Source: CAYRWR01 sp964537555 (lineage in GTDB: Bacteria > Spirochaetota > Brevinematia > Brevinematales > CAYRWR01). From it: a DNA stretch of 64,000 nucleotides. The notes beneath the pieces were generated by a model that worked only from the letters and a program-made list of their open reading frames with translations, searched no databases and was not told the DNA's origin. Below, piece by piece: positions 49,984 to 59,165 of this stretch. The stretch spans positions 37,286 through 101,285 of the forward strand of contig CAZIAD010000009.1 of NCBI GenBank assembly GCA_964537555.1, given 5' to 3'. The stretch's first letter is position 1. The number at the start of each line of letters is the position of its first letter. The position numbers and the translations under genes are program-made.

Positions 49984-50562
49984 TTACCAGTTTTCGGCCA
50001 GTATCTCAAAATAGGCCTGGGGATGCAAACAGGCCGGACAGACTTCAGGAGCTGACTCTGCTTCATGGAGGTAACCACAATTCCGGCAGCGCCAGATTAG
50101 TTTCCCCTTTCGTTTGAATACTTTTCCGGCCTCCAGATTATCAGCCAGCTCACTGTATCTTTTACCGTGTTGCTTTTCAGCTATAGAGATGGCATCGAAT
50201 GCTTTGGCCACCGCCTCAAATCCCTCTTCCCGGGCAACACGGGCAAACTCAGGATAGAGTGCAGTCCACTCATGCTCCTCTCCGGCCGCGGCTGCCCGCA
50301 GATTCTCCAGGGTAGTGCCGATCACACCGGCTGGGAAGCTGGCCTGTATTTCCAGGTCTCCTCCCTCCAGAAAATTAAAGAATCGCTTGGCATGTTCTTT
50401 TTCCTGCTCGGCAGTCTCTGCGAATATCTCTGAGATCTGCATAAGGCCCTCTTTACGGGCAGCCCCTGCAAAATAAGTATAGCGGTTACGAGCCTGGGAT
50501 TCCCCTGCAAAGGCCATCAGTACATTTTTTTCCGTCTGAGTTCCTTTAATACTTTTCGCCAT
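49984..50562 (-). CDS. rbr: Rubrerythrin
   Basis: This 192-residue peroxidase-type protein reduces hydrogen peroxide in anaerobes. The diiron four-helix bundle (about 1-140) has Glu ligands in FAGESQARNRYTYFA, AETAEQEKEHAKRFF, GEEHEWTALYPEFARVA and AISIAEKQHGKRY. The C-terminal rubredoxin-like domain has CRNCGY and CPACLHPQ, binding one iron. AAGGAG precedes the ATG. It lies between two paralogous lipoprotein genes, all on the minus strand. Its electron donor is not in the window. Confidence 0.97.
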   Translation of the reverse strand: MAKSIKGTQTEKNVLMAFAGESQARNRYTYFAGAARKEGLMQISEIFAETAEQEKEHAKRFFNFLEGGDLEIQASFPAGVIGTTLENLRAAAAGEEHEWTALYPEFARVAREEGFEAVAKAFDAISIAEKQHGKRYSELADNLEAGKVFKRKGKLIWRCRNCGYLHEAESAPEVCPACLHPQAYFEILAENW

Positions 50563-50630
50563 GACTTTACTCCTTAAATATAAAACCCTTCTTTTTCATT
50601 TTTTAAAAAAATAATCTTCGGAGATGGTTT

Positions 50631-50999
50631 TTACTGTATTTGCTTATGAGCACGGTCTGCGATTGACTGATAGGTTTTATTAAACTCTAAAAGATCAGGA
50701 TTGCTTAAAGAAGTCATCATTTCCAGGGCTTCCCCTCTAAACTGAGCGTTTTGATTACTATACATCACTCTCTTCATGAGAAAATGTTTGGGATTTTCTT
50801 TTACCCTTTCCAGAGCCGCTTTCTGAGAATCGACGGTGCGTTCAAATTCTGACAGCCAGCCCTTCCAGTCAGGATATGTTGCCACTTCTTCTATGATCAC
50901 ATTCGTCATTTCTACCGCTACCTGTTTATTATTTTTTTTGGCACAGGCAGACAGCAGGGACAGAGAAGCCATCAGCAGAAGTACTGTTATTTTTTTCAA
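50631..50999 (-). CDS. Lipoprotein (family A), upstream of rubrerythrin
   Basis: This 122-residue protein starts with a TTG at 50999, GGGAAGG upstream, and has a signal ending LLSAC (Cys19). The mature part includes YPDWKGWLSEFERTVDSQKAALERV, similar to the lipoprotein at 49592-49954. It probably arose by duplication. It is upstream of rubrerythrin on the same strand and may form an operon with it. Function unknown. Confidence 0.65.
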   Translation of the reverse strand: MKKITVLLLMASLSLLSACAKKNNKQVAVEMTNVIIEEVATYPDWKGWLSEFERTVDSQKAALERVKENPKHFLMKRVMYSNQNAQFRGEALEMMTSLSNPDLLEFNKTYQSIADRAHKQIQ

Positions 51000-51108
51000 T
51001 TCCTTCCCCTTTTTCTTTTATTTTAACCTATCCCTCCAAAAAGGCAATTTTCAGGTCATACACTTGAAATTTTCTTATTCTGAGATAAATTATCACAGAG
51101 AGGTGGAT

Positions 51109-51291
51109 ATGAATAAAGGCTGGAAAGGACTATTTTTAGGGACGGGCTTTTTTTTAACCCTGATATCATTGACTATGATTGTCTTCTTTATCATTCAAAG
51201 TCCGAATAGTTCGCTCAGTCTACCGGACCTCAGACTGGCTATCAAAAGCCTGGCCACCGCTGCAGTCATGATACTGGCCGCCCTACTCTAG
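51109..51291 (+). CDS. Small two-helix membrane protein
   Basis: This 60-residue protein (MNKGWKGLFLGTGFFLTLIS...) has two transmembrane helices (about 8-28 and 40-60). The AGAGGTGG site just before the ATG supports translation. It ends 18 bases before the HAD-hydrolase gene on the same strand, so it is probably co-transcribed. No family was recognised. Confidence 0.65.
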   Translation: MNKGWKGLFLGTGFFLTLISLTMIVFFIIQSPNSSLSLPDLRLAIKSLATAAVMILAALL

Positions 51292-51309
51292 CCCAAATAA
51301 GGAAGCATT

Positions 51310-51999
51310 ATGTCTAAAGCTATGATATTTGATATGGATGGTGTGCTGATAGATTCAGAGCCCTGGTACCTGGAAGTAAACTACCGGGTATTTTCCGAGC
51401 TGGGCATCTGTGTCTCCGAGCAGGAATATCAGTCCTATGTAGGCATTACTGATACAGATATGTGGACCAGGCTCATAGCAGAACATGATATCCAACTCAC
51501 CCAGGATCAGATAAGAGAAATGCAGTACCGTATTTCTGATGAGTATTACCATTCTCATCCCATTCCTGCGATCAAAGGTATCGAAAAGATTCTGCTGACA
51601 CTCATGGACAGGGACTGGAAACTGGCCCTGGCCAGCTCTGCTCCCTCTCACTGGATCAGTAAAGTTCTGGCTCCATTTCCCTGGTCAAAATATTTGGGTA
51701 TCCGGGTGAGCGGTACAGACATTCAAAAAGGCAAGCCGGCTCCGGATATTTTTCTGAAAGCAGCCCAACACCTGGATGTAGACAGCTCCCGCTGCTGTGT
51801 AATAGAAGACTCCGCTCATGGAATAACTGCGGCCAAATCTGCCGGCATGATGGCTATAGCCTATAAGTCGTCTGAATCAAAGCAGATTTTAGATAATGCG
51901 GATATTATGATACACGATTATGCAGATCTGAATATTGATGAACTGGAGATTCCTATTCATAACGCAGCGCATCTACCGGCTGCAGCCTGGCAGCCTTAA
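51310..51999 (+). CDS. HAD-superfamily hydrolase, beta-phosphoglucomutase-like
   Basis: This 229-residue protein is a HAD hydrolase of the phosphoglucomutase/phosphatase type. The nucleophile motif is FDMDGVLIDSEPWY (Asp8 and Asp10). Motif II is LALASSAPSHW, the Lys lies in KGKPAPDIFLKAA, and the acidic motif is CCVIEDSAHGI. The cap is helical (EQEYQSYVGITDTDMW). Substrate not determined. AAGGAAG precedes the ATG. Its last 47 bases overlap the convergent permease gene. Confidence 0.9.
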   Translation: MSKAMIFDMDGVLIDSEPWYLEVNYRVFSELGICVSEQEYQSYVGITDTDMWTRLIAEHDIQLTQDQIREMQYRISDEYYHSHPIPAIKGIEKILLTLMDRDWKLALASSAPSHWISKVLAPFPWSKYLGIRVSGTDIQKGKPAPDIFLKAAQHLDVDSSRCCVIEDSAHGITAAKSAGMMAIAYKSSESKQILDNADIMIHDYADLNIDELEIPIHNAAHLPAAAWQP

Positions 52000-53212
52000 A
52001 TGCGGGATACAGTCCAGCTAAGAGGCCTACTACCACTGAAAACACTACTGACCAGATACCGGCGGCCAGGGAAAACTCAGCCCCGCTGGGCATAGACTCC
52101 AGGAGCATGGCATTCAAAGCCGTGACAGAAATAAAATAGCCTGCCGTGAGGCCTATCACCCCCCCGATGACACAGATAATGACGGTCTCTACTATAAATA
52201 ACAGAAAAATATCAGCATGGGTGGCCCCCAGGGCTTTTCTTATACCGATCTCCCTGACCCTCTCCCGGAAACTGGCCAGCATCACATTCATGATACCCAC
52301 TCCGCCTACCATAAGAGATATCCCTGCCACAAATCCCAGTACCAGCTTCCATATCCGTGAAAAATCCTCAGACTGGTTTTTCACGTCCTGCATGGACTGG
52401 ATCTGAAACAGGTCTTGATTATCATGCGTATTAAGCAGAACGTTTTTGATCTCTTCCATAGCCACCGGTACAGAGTCTACGTCGTTTGCCTGAGCAGAGA
52501 TGGCAAACCAGTTTCCTGTACTTCCGGGGCCCAGGAAACGGTTCTGTAATGTAGTGGCAGGTATGAGTATCCGGCGATTCTTCCAGTCCATGGGGTTGCG
52601 CCTTCCCAGTTTCTGAGAACCCTCCCCAAAATCTCCAAACATCTTGAGGACTCCCACTACTTTAAAATATTCTCCTCCGATAAGGAGCATAGTGCCTAAG
52701 GGGTCTCTCCCCTGATATATTTCATTTTCTATAGTCGTACCTACTACGCATATTTTATGCCCGTTTTTCATATCTTTTTCATTGAACATGCGGCCCCGGT
52801 CCAGGTCATATTTACTCATAACGAATGTAGAGGGTAATACCCCTATCACGGTATACTCTACACTTTTATTTTGAAACTGGCAGGGGTAACGGGTGAATAC
52901 TTCTACACCGATGTCCTTGACATTATAGGCATAGCGCCGGATATTATCTATATCCGACCAGCCCAGGCTGAAGTTCTTTTTTTCCTTGGCGTTTTTACGT
53001 TTTCTCCAGTCCAGGGTGACGGAGATGAGGTCAGGCGTACCTACACTGTTCATTATAGCTTCGTTCATGGTACGAGTACCCTGAACCACAGAAAACATGG
53101 CGGTCAGATTCATGACCCCCAGCACTATACCTATCAGTGACAATGATGAGCGCAGCAGATGATACCTGATTTCCATGAAACCGCTCACGATGGCGGTCCA
53201 TAATTTTCTCAT
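51953..53212 (-). CDS. ABC transporter permease, MacB/FtsX-like (paralogue 2)
   Basis: This 419-residue permease has an N-terminal helix (about 20-40), a long exported MacB-type domain (about 45-285), and three C-terminal helices (about 295-320, 345-370, 385-405). GIMNVMLASFRERVREIGIRKALGAT is the conserved coupling region. It closely resembles the permease at 54401-55660. It has no ATPase domain and must use the ATPase at 55661-56356. Last gene of the operon. AGGAAAT precedes the ATG. Its end overlaps the HAD gene on the opposite strand. Confidence 0.9.
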   Translation of the reverse strand: MRKLWTAIVSGFMEIRYHLLRSSLSLIGIVLGVMNLTAMFSVVQGTRTMNEAIMNSVGTPDLISVTLDWRKRKNAKEKKNFSLGWSDIDNIRRYAYNVKDIGVEVFTRYPCQFQNKSVEYTVIGVLPSTFVMSKYDLDRGRMFNEKDMKNGHKICVVGTTIENEIYQGRDPLGTMLLIGGEYFKVVGVLKMFGDFGEGSQKLGRRNPMDWKNRRILIPATTLQNRFLGPGSTGNWFAISAQANDVDSVPVAMEEIKNVLLNTHDNQDLFQIQSMQDVKNQSEDFSRIWKLVLGFVAGISLMVGGVGIMNVMLASFRERVREIGIRKALGATHADIFLLFIVETVIICVIGGVIGLTAGYFISVTALNAMLLESMPSGAEFSLAAGIWSVVFSVVVGLLAGLYPAFKAARLQPVDALRYE

Positions 53213-53229
53213 AATATTATTTCCTCATA

Positions 53230-54408
53230 TTAAGGCTTGAGTATGCCATACTGGAGTCTCTTTCTCAGTCGGATATAATCTCCCTGCAGTCTGAGCAGAT
53301 TGAGCTCGCTGGTGAGAAGGACATTTTGCCGTCTCCGGTATTCATGATAGTCGATCTGGTCCGTATCATACTGGTATTTGTACAGATCCTGCAGTTTCTT
53401 ATCCAGTTCTACTTCCTTCTCCAGGGCAGTGATCTTTTTTTCCAGGCTTTCTATTTTTTTTGACATCAGGATCCTGTCGTTCTGCCACTGTACATAGGCA
53501 TTGGAAATACTGAGCTGCAGATCCTGGGATCTGATATTAAGCTGGTCAATACTGTTTTTTCTTTCCCAGTAGTCCAGGACAGAAAAACTGAGGCCTGCAC
53601 CCAGATTATAACTGGAGCTGTTATTATCAATATCCATGGACCAGCTGAAAGAGAGGTCCAGACGGGGCAGCCATTGCTCCCGTTTTTTGAGGCCGCTTGA
53701 GATCTGGTTATTCGTCACATCGATCCATCCCTTTTGCAGGCTCAGCTCATGCTGTGATAAGGGAGCTTCCTCTTTAAATTCAGCCCTCATATTAAACTCA
53801 GCCGGAGCTCCTCCGCTCATGTCGATAAAGGAACGCATCAGGTTCTGAAAACCGATCTCATCAATACTCAGGTCTGCCTCAGAAAGAGTGATCTCATTGG
53901 CCTGTTTTTCCACATTGAGCAGGATCTCCCGGCCATTCTGCTGCCTCACCTTCATGATGTTGTACAATACTCTCTGATTGGCAATGTCCGCCCGGGTGAT
54001 CTCCAGCTTTTTTTTCTGTAGGGACAGGTCTATGTAAAAACTTATGAGGCTGTCTATATGCTCTCTTTTAGCTAATTCTACATTGATAAGTGCTTTTTTC
54101 TGATTCATCTCAGCCAGGCGCAGACTCTGTATGACACTGTCCACATGGGAAAATGATTCAGAAAAACTGATGCTATAGTCCGCACCGCCATAGGTCCCGG
54201 CATCAAAATCTGCGGTCAGACGCATGCCGGGCAGAAGGGTGAGATACTGCGCCTGCCGTTCCAGGAGGGCCTGTTTCTTCATATTGTCCAGGCTTTGTCC
54301 CTTTAATGAATTACTCAGACTCCAGGAAATGATGGTATCCAGCTCATCGGAAAACACCGGTGAAAGAGTGCAGCCAATCATTAATAACAATAATAACAAT
54401 CTATTCAT
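53230..54408 (-). CDS. TolC-like outer membrane efflux protein
   Basis: This 392-residue protein starts with a signal peptide (about 1-20). It has long helical stretches with the OMF spacing, such as SFSESFSHVDSVIQSLRLAEMNQKKALI and LRLQGDYIRLRKRLQYG near the end. It probably forms the outer membrane channel of the export system. Its start overlaps the end of the first permease gene by 8 bases. Its position between two permeases is unusual. Confidence 0.8.
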   Translation of the reverse strand: MNRLLLLLLMIGCTLSPVFSDELDTIISWSLSNSLKGQSLDNMKKQALLERQAQYLTLLPGMRLTADFDAGTYGGADYSISFSESFSHVDSVIQSLRLAEMNQKKALINVELAKREHIDSLISFYIDLSLQKKKLEITRADIANQRVLYNIMKVRQQNGREILLNVEKQANEITLSEADLSIDEIGFQNLMRSFIDMSGGAPAEFNMRAEFKEEAPLSQHELSLQKGWIDVTNNQISSGLKKREQWLPRLDLSFSWSMDIDNNSSSYNLGAGLSFSVLDYWERKNSIDQLNIRSQDLQLSISNAYVQWQNDRILMSKKIESLEKKITALEKEVELDKKLQDLYKYQYDTDQIDYHEYRRRQNVLLTSELNLLRLQGDYIRLRKRLQYGILKP

Positions 54409-55660
54409 ATCTTAAAGCCTCCACAGGTTCTAAACGGGCCGCTTTAATAGCGGGATATATGCCGGCCAGGACTCCTACTATCATAGAAAAGAATACTGCC
54501 ACCAGGCCGGCGGAAAAAGAAAAAGAGGGTGATGACGGCATATTGGACTGGGCCAGCATGGCATTGAGCATACCCGTAGAAATAAAATAGCCCGCGATCA
54601 GTCCCAGCACACCCCCGATGATGCAGATCAACATCGTCTCTACAATAAACAGAAGAAAGATGTCGGCATGAGTGGCTCCCAGGGCTTTACGGATACCTAT
54701 CTCTCTGACTCTTTCCCGGAAGCTGGCCAGCATCACATTCATGATGCCCACTCCGCCTACCAGGAGTGAGATCCCGGCTACCAGTCCCAGGACTATCTCC
54801 CACACATGGTTAAAATTCTCCTGTTCCTTGCTTCTTTCCTGTATGGACTTGATTTCAAATACATCCTGATTATCATGCGTCTTGAGCAGAATATTCCTGA
54901 TCTCATCCATACAGTCCGGTACCAGCTCTACACTACGGGCCTGAACAAACACAGCAAACCAGTTGCGTGTGTCCCCCGATCCCAGAAAACGGGACTGCAT
55001 AGTAGTGACCGGAATGAGTAAGCGTTTGTTCTTCCATTCCAGAGGATTATCCCGGTCTCCCTGTTCCCCTTTCTTAAAGGGATTAAATTCCTTGAGTACA
55101 CCCACCACCCTGAAATATTCATTCTGCACCCGGACCAGCTTGCCGATGGGATCAGTATTCGGGAAGAACTTGTTCTTTACATCCGTACCGATCACACAGA
55201 TCTTATTCTTCTGTATCATGTCCGACTCGTTAAATTCCCTGCCCTGACTGACTTCATACTTATTCATGTCAAAGGTGGCAGGGAGCAGACCGATCACAGT
55301 GTATTCTTCATTCACATTTTTATACTGTAAAGTATAACGGGCAAAGACTTCCACCCCCACAGCCTTAATAGTAGAGGCATATTTCTTAATATTCTCCACA
55401 TCCTGCCAGCCCAGGCTTAGGTTCTTCTTTTCCACAGCCTTACGGCGTTTCCGGTTATCCAGGCTGATCTGTATCTGGTCCGGGGTGCCCAGGCTGTTCA
55501 TCATATTCTCGTTCATATTTTTAGCCCCATTGATGACGGAAAACATGGCGGACAGATTCATCACTCCCAGCACAATACCCAGCAGGGACAGGGTAGACCT
55601 CATGATATGATACCTGATCTCCATAAATCCGGTACTGAGAGCTGTCCAGAACTTTCTCAT
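54401..55660 (-). CDS. ABC transporter permease, MacB/FtsX-like (paralogue 1)
   Basis: This 419-residue permease has the same layout as the one at 51953: N-terminal helix, exported MacB domain (about 45-285), three C-terminal helices. The region RERVREIGIRKALGATHADIFLL is identical or nearly so in both. The ATPase gene ends immediately upstream (stop and ATG adjacent), implying coupling. The pair may form a heterodimer, which is suggested but not shown. Confidence 0.9.
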   Translation of the reverse strand: MRKFWTALSTGFMEIRYHIMRSTLSLLGIVLGVMNLSAMFSVINGAKNMNENMMNSLGTPDQIQISLDNRKRRKAVEKKNLSLGWQDVENIKKYASTIKAVGVEVFARYTLQYKNVNEEYTVIGLLPATFDMNKYEVSQGREFNESDMIQKNKICVIGTDVKNKFFPNTDPIGKLVRVQNEYFRVVGVLKEFNPFKKGEQGDRDNPLEWKNKRLLIPVTTMQSRFLGSGDTRNWFAVFVQARSVELVPDCMDEIRNILLKTHDNQDVFEIKSIQERSKEQENFNHVWEIVLGLVAGISLLVGGVGIMNVMLASFRERVREIGIRKALGATHADIFLLFIVETMLICIIGGVLGLIAGYFISTGMLNAMLAQSNMPSSPSFSFSAGLVAVFFSMIVGVLAGIYPAIKAARLEPVEALRYE

Positions 55661-56356
55661 CTATTCCACTTCCCCATCCCGGATGACCACGATCTCATCC
55701 GCGTATTCGGCTACGGTATCATCATGGGTCACCAGGATAATAGTGCGCTGTTCGTTTTTAAGATTGACAAAGAGGTCCATGATCTCCCTCTCAGTGTGGG
55801 TGTCCAGGTTACCGGTAGGTTCATCTGCCAGGATCAGGGCCGGGTCATTGACCAGAGAGCGGGCTATGGCTACTCTCTGCTTCTGCCCTCCGGACAGCTC
55901 GGTAGGCTTATGATGGGCCCGGTCCGTTAGGCCTACTTTTTCCAGTAGTTCATCTATGATGCGCTTACGGGCTGCCGGGAGATGTTCATTGGAGTAGATC
56001 ATAGGCAGTTCCACATTTTTAAACACAGAATAACGGGGCAGGAGGTTGAAGGACTGGAATACAAATCCTATCCGGCGGGACCGGAGGTGCGCAATACGTG
56101 CATCGGAAAGCGTAGAGATATTCTCGTCTTCCAGGAAATAACGTCCTCCGCTGGGCCGGTCCAGCAGTCCCAGTATATGCATCAGGGTAGACTTTCCCGA
56201 TCCGGAGGGTCCCATGATGGCATAGATCTTATTTGTCTCAAAATTAAGGTATATATTTTTGAGGGCTTCGACTTTTACTTCCTGTTTATCATCCCCATAG
56301 GTCTTGGAGATGTTCTCCAGCCGGATGGTATGATAACTATTATTTCTTTTTGCCAT
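55661..56356 (-). CDS. ABC transporter ATP-binding protein, LolD/MacB-type
   Basis: This 231-residue ATPase has Walker A GPSGSGKST (about 50-58), the signature LSGGQKQRVAIARSL, Walker B ALILADEPTGNLDT and the switch His in LVTHDDTVAEYA. It belongs to the MacB/LolD/YknY family that serves FtsX-type permeases. It overlaps the end of the adaptor gene by 17 bases and is probably translated with it. It would power both permeases. Confidence 0.95.
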   Translation of the reverse strand: MAKRNNSYHTIRLENISKTYGDDKQEVKVEALKNIYLNFETNKIYAIMGPSGSGKSTLMHILGLLDRPSGGRYFLEDENISTLSDARIAHLRSRRIGFVFQSFNLLPRYSVFKNVELPMIYSNEHLPAARKRIIDELLEKVGLTDRAHHKPTELSGGQKQRVAIARSLVNDPALILADEPTGNLDTHTEREIMDLFVNLKNEQRTIILVTHDDTVAEYADEIVVIRDGEVE

Positions 56357-57542
56357 TCTTACTCATACCTTGTTTTACTTTCTGGGGTTCCTTTTTCGCA
56401 TCATCAGTCAGGGCATTTTCCTCTTTCTTCTTCTCATCGATGATCTCATCATCTTTGATCTGGTAGGGGCTTTTTACCACCTCATCGCCCTCTTTGAGCC
56501 CATCCCTGACCTCAATATTGTCATAGTCTGATACTCCGGTTTTGATGATCTGCTTTTTATACATCCTACCCTGAGGGATCAGCACATAATCCCGGCCTTC
56601 TTCAGGATCCCGGACCACCGAACCCAGAGCCACTGAGAGCACATCTTCCTTACGCACCAGTAATACTTTGATCCGTACTGACATACCCAGACGGACATTG
56701 GATGGCATTTTATCCACCGGCAATATCTGAACGGTATACTTTTTTACATTATTATCATTGACCGGAGTGGGAAATACCCGGAATACCTTACCTTTAAAAG
56801 CCTTGCCTGGAAGAGCCTCCAGGGTAAAATCCACCTGAGCTCCGTCATGGATGGCCAGTATATCCATCTCATTGATATTGGCTTCTATGATCAGGTCAGA
56901 TATCTCAGCCACCTCGAATAATACAGTCCCACTCTGGAAGGCAGATGCCGCCATAATATAGTCACCCAGGTCCACATAACGGTTGATGATAGTGCCCGAC
57001 AGGGGAGCTCTGACCGAGACTGCCTTTTCATTTTCTATAGAAGAAGTCTTTTGCAGAGATTCCATTTCCAGGCGGGCTGTCTTGACCTTATCCTGAGCTA
57101 TGCTGTACTGGCTTTCCAGGTCATCGTAGCGGGCCTTCGACACCAGTCCCTGCTTATACAGGGAGGTGATCTCTGCTACTTCATTGGACAGCCTCTGAAC
57201 ATCGGCCATGACCTGCTTTAGATTGATCTGGGCACCGGTTACGGTCTTTATCTGGTTAATGTCAGGGTAGACCAGGGCCAGGGTCTGGCCTTGTTTGATG
57301 ATGTCACCTTCTTCTGCATAGAGACGGGTGATCTTTCCGGAAAAATTGAATTTTACCTTGGTGATGGAACGGGGGTTTATCTGCCCCATTTCATCGAGAT
57401 AATTCTCAATGGTCCTTTTTTTTACCTGGGTCAGCTGGATTTTTTGTTTTTTTTCTGAGCCATCTGTTGTGGTTTTCTTTTTACCGCATCCGGTGAAAAT
57501 GAGAGAAATAATAACAATCAGGACTAATGCTTTATGGTTCAA
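56340..57542 (-). CDS. MacA-like periplasmic adaptor lipoprotein
   Basis: This 400-residue membrane-fusion protein starts with TTG at 57542 (AAAGGAG 7 bases upstream), giving a lipoprotein signal ending SLIFTGC (Cys 19). It has the usual adaptor architecture: beta-barrel and lipoyl-like parts (GKITRLYAEEGDIIKQGQTLALV and ISVRAPLSGTIINRYVDLGD), a helical hairpin (about 95-155), and a C-terminal charged tail. It would connect the ABC permease to the TolC-like channel. First gene of the operon. A lone in-frame ATG at 57560 is less likely. Confidence 0.88.
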   Translation of the reverse strand: MNHKALVLIVIISLIFTGCGKKKTTTDGSEKKQKIQLTQVKKRTIENYLDEMGQINPRSITKVKFNFSGKITRLYAEEGDIIKQGQTLALVYPDINQIKTVTGAQINLKQVMADVQRLSNEVAEITSLYKQGLVSKARYDDLESQYSIAQDKVKTARLEMESLQKTSSIENEKAVSVRAPLSGTIINRYVDLGDYIMAASAFQSGTVLFEVAEISDLIIEANINEMDILAIHDGAQVDFTLEALPGKAFKGKVFRVFPTPVNDNNVKKYTVQILPVDKMPSNVRLGMSVRIKVLLVRKEDVLSVALGSVVRDPEEGRDYVLIPQGRMYKKQIIKTGVSDYDNIEVRDGLKEGDEVVKSPYQIKDDEIIDEKKKEENALTDDAKKEPQKVKQGMSKNGKKK

Positions 57543-57693
57543 AGCGGACTCCTTTTTCATTGAGTTTATATTAAGCCTATTATGATATGTTTTCTCATTA
57601 GAGTCGAAAAGAATGGTATAAGTTACGTTTGGGCAGGAGATTTATTTTATCTCATTCCACACTTTTGGGGTATCACAAGGCCTGCCCCTATTT

Positions 57694-58161
57694 CTAGGCA
57701 GTATCCCCCAGATAAAAGTCCCCGCTTACGGATCCATCAGGGTGAAGCAGGATGAGCATATCCTTGGGTATAAACTGAATCTTATCCATCATGGACATAT
57801 TGACCCAGCCAAAACCTTTTTTATTAAGTTCCTGGAGTTTCGCAGCATCAGGGCTCCCGGATCGGAAGTGGCAGATATAAATATGATCCACAAAATGCAG
57901 GTCTGTATCTCTTTTAGCATATTCGTGATTGACCCCGATATACTCTCTGACAAAACGTAATTCCCGGATATCGATCCGTTCACCTACCTCTTCGTTGAAG
58001 AATTGCAGGAGACTGTCTTTTAAAGTCTCTCTGAATTTCTGGGGGGCACCGGGAAGCTGAAACCAGTTGCCCGTCTTATTGATCTTACGCAATAGAAATA
58101 TCTTCTGGTCCTGAATGATCAGGGCACGGGAAAAATTCTGGAGACAGGTATTTTCAGACAA
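57694..58161 (-). CDS. NUDIX-like protein with a degenerate Nudix box
   Basis: This 155-residue protein fits the NUDIX fold (ALIIQDQKIFLLRKINKTGNWFQLPGA). The Nudix box (G-x5-E-x7-R-E-U-x-E-E) reads GAPQKFRETLKDSLLQFFNEEVGE: the final Glu-Glu is present but Arg-Glu is Gln-Phe, and the spacing is one residue longer. Activity is uncertain. The start is TTG at 58161, with AAGGAG upstream. It is single on its strand. Confidence 0.75.
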   Translation of the reverse strand: MSENTCLQNFSRALIIQDQKIFLLRKINKTGNWFQLPGAPQKFRETLKDSLLQFFNEEVGERIDIRELRFVREYIGVNHEYAKRDTDLHFVDHIYICHFRSGSPDAAKLQELNKKGFGWVNMSMMDKIQFIPKDMLILLHPDGSVSGDFYLGDTA

Positions 58162-58228
58162 TATCTTCTCCTTTTTTCTTTATTTTACTTGATATTCCCA
58201 AAAATAAGAAATTTTAGGCCTGCTTTTT

Positions 58229-59131
58229 TTAGACATCCAGGATAGACATGGACTCCTGTTTATTGTTAAAAGCTCTTTTTTCTACGCTGTCATCACTTTT
58301 TGGAAGGCTGTAGTAGCGTATCTGGTAGCGGTATTGCCCCGGATGCAGAAAAGTCTTAAACACAAAGTAGTCCCCTTCCTGTACCATAGGCAGACTCCTC
58401 CAGGCAGTAAAGTCCCCCTGGATGGCGGGAGCAGTCTGATACAGAGAGACTGGTACTCTGATGGTAGCATTCCCATCCTGAATAAGAGGGGGGCTGGCCT
58501 GTACAGCATGCATATAGCCCCGGGGCAGGGAAAATCCTACCATCACATCGAACTTTTGAGCTGGTGAATACTGATCCTGGATCAGGACTTCACGTTCTTT
58601 GACTTTGGGCTTCATTCCCGCCACCTCTACATAAGTGATGTGAGACCCGGAAGGCAGGAGTACTCTTTTACTTTTTTTACCCGGATAGGACTCCCAGGAA
58701 ACATAATGAAAGCTGTATTCCTCACCGCCATGGTGGACGATATTGAAGAAAGGATAATTATCCCTGATCTCGGACTTTACGATGAAATCCAGTTTAGTGC
58801 CTTTGCGGGCGGGGCCGTTGAGGTATACCAGGAGGTTATTGGCCTCCAGGCTGAAGTTTAGCATCCGGTTCTCGGTATCCCGCACTTCTATCACATTAGT
58901 ATTAAGGAGGGACAGCCGCACCAGCTGCAGGTCCACCGGGTATTTTTTTTCATAGACATAAGAATATTTGCGGGTCAGGATGATCTTTTCACTGCTGATC
59001 TCAATGGTCTCGCCAAAATCTGGTATCTTCCGGAAATTCTGAAACACGATCCAGCTCACACTTAATGCCAATACTGAAAGAATGAGGGCCAGCTGTAGTT
59101 TCCTGTCCTGCAAAATCTCATACCACTTCAT
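58229..59131 (-). CDS. Membrane protein with C-terminal glycogen-binding-like domain
   Basis: This 300-residue protein has one N-terminal transmembrane helix (about 14-32), an exported beta-rich part, and a C-terminal segment that resembles the CBM48/AMPK beta early-set domain: VPVSLYQTAPAIQGDFTAW followed by a Pro-rich LHPGQYRYQIRYY. AGGAGG precedes the ATG. It is downstream of the sibling protein at 59166 in the sigma/anti-sigma operon. Polysaccharide binding at the envelope is inferred, not shown. Confidence 0.7.
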   Translation of the reverse strand: MKWYEILQDRKLQLALILSVLALSVSWIVFQNFRKIPDFGETIEISSEKIILTRKYSYVYEKKYPVDLQLVRLSLLNTNVIEVRDTENRMLNFSLEANNLLVYLNGPARKGTKLDFIVKSEIRDNYPFFNIVHHGGEEYSFHYVSWESYPGKKSKRVLLPSGSHITYVEVAGMKPKVKEREVLIQDQYSPAQKFDVMVGFSLPRGYMHAVQASPPLIQDGNATIRVPVSLYQTAPAIQGDFTAWRSLPMVQEGDYFVFKTFLHPGQYRYQIRYYSLPKSDDSVEKRAFNNKQESMSILDV

Positions 59132-59165
59132 CAGATCCTCCTGATCACTCTCGGGTACATTTTTT

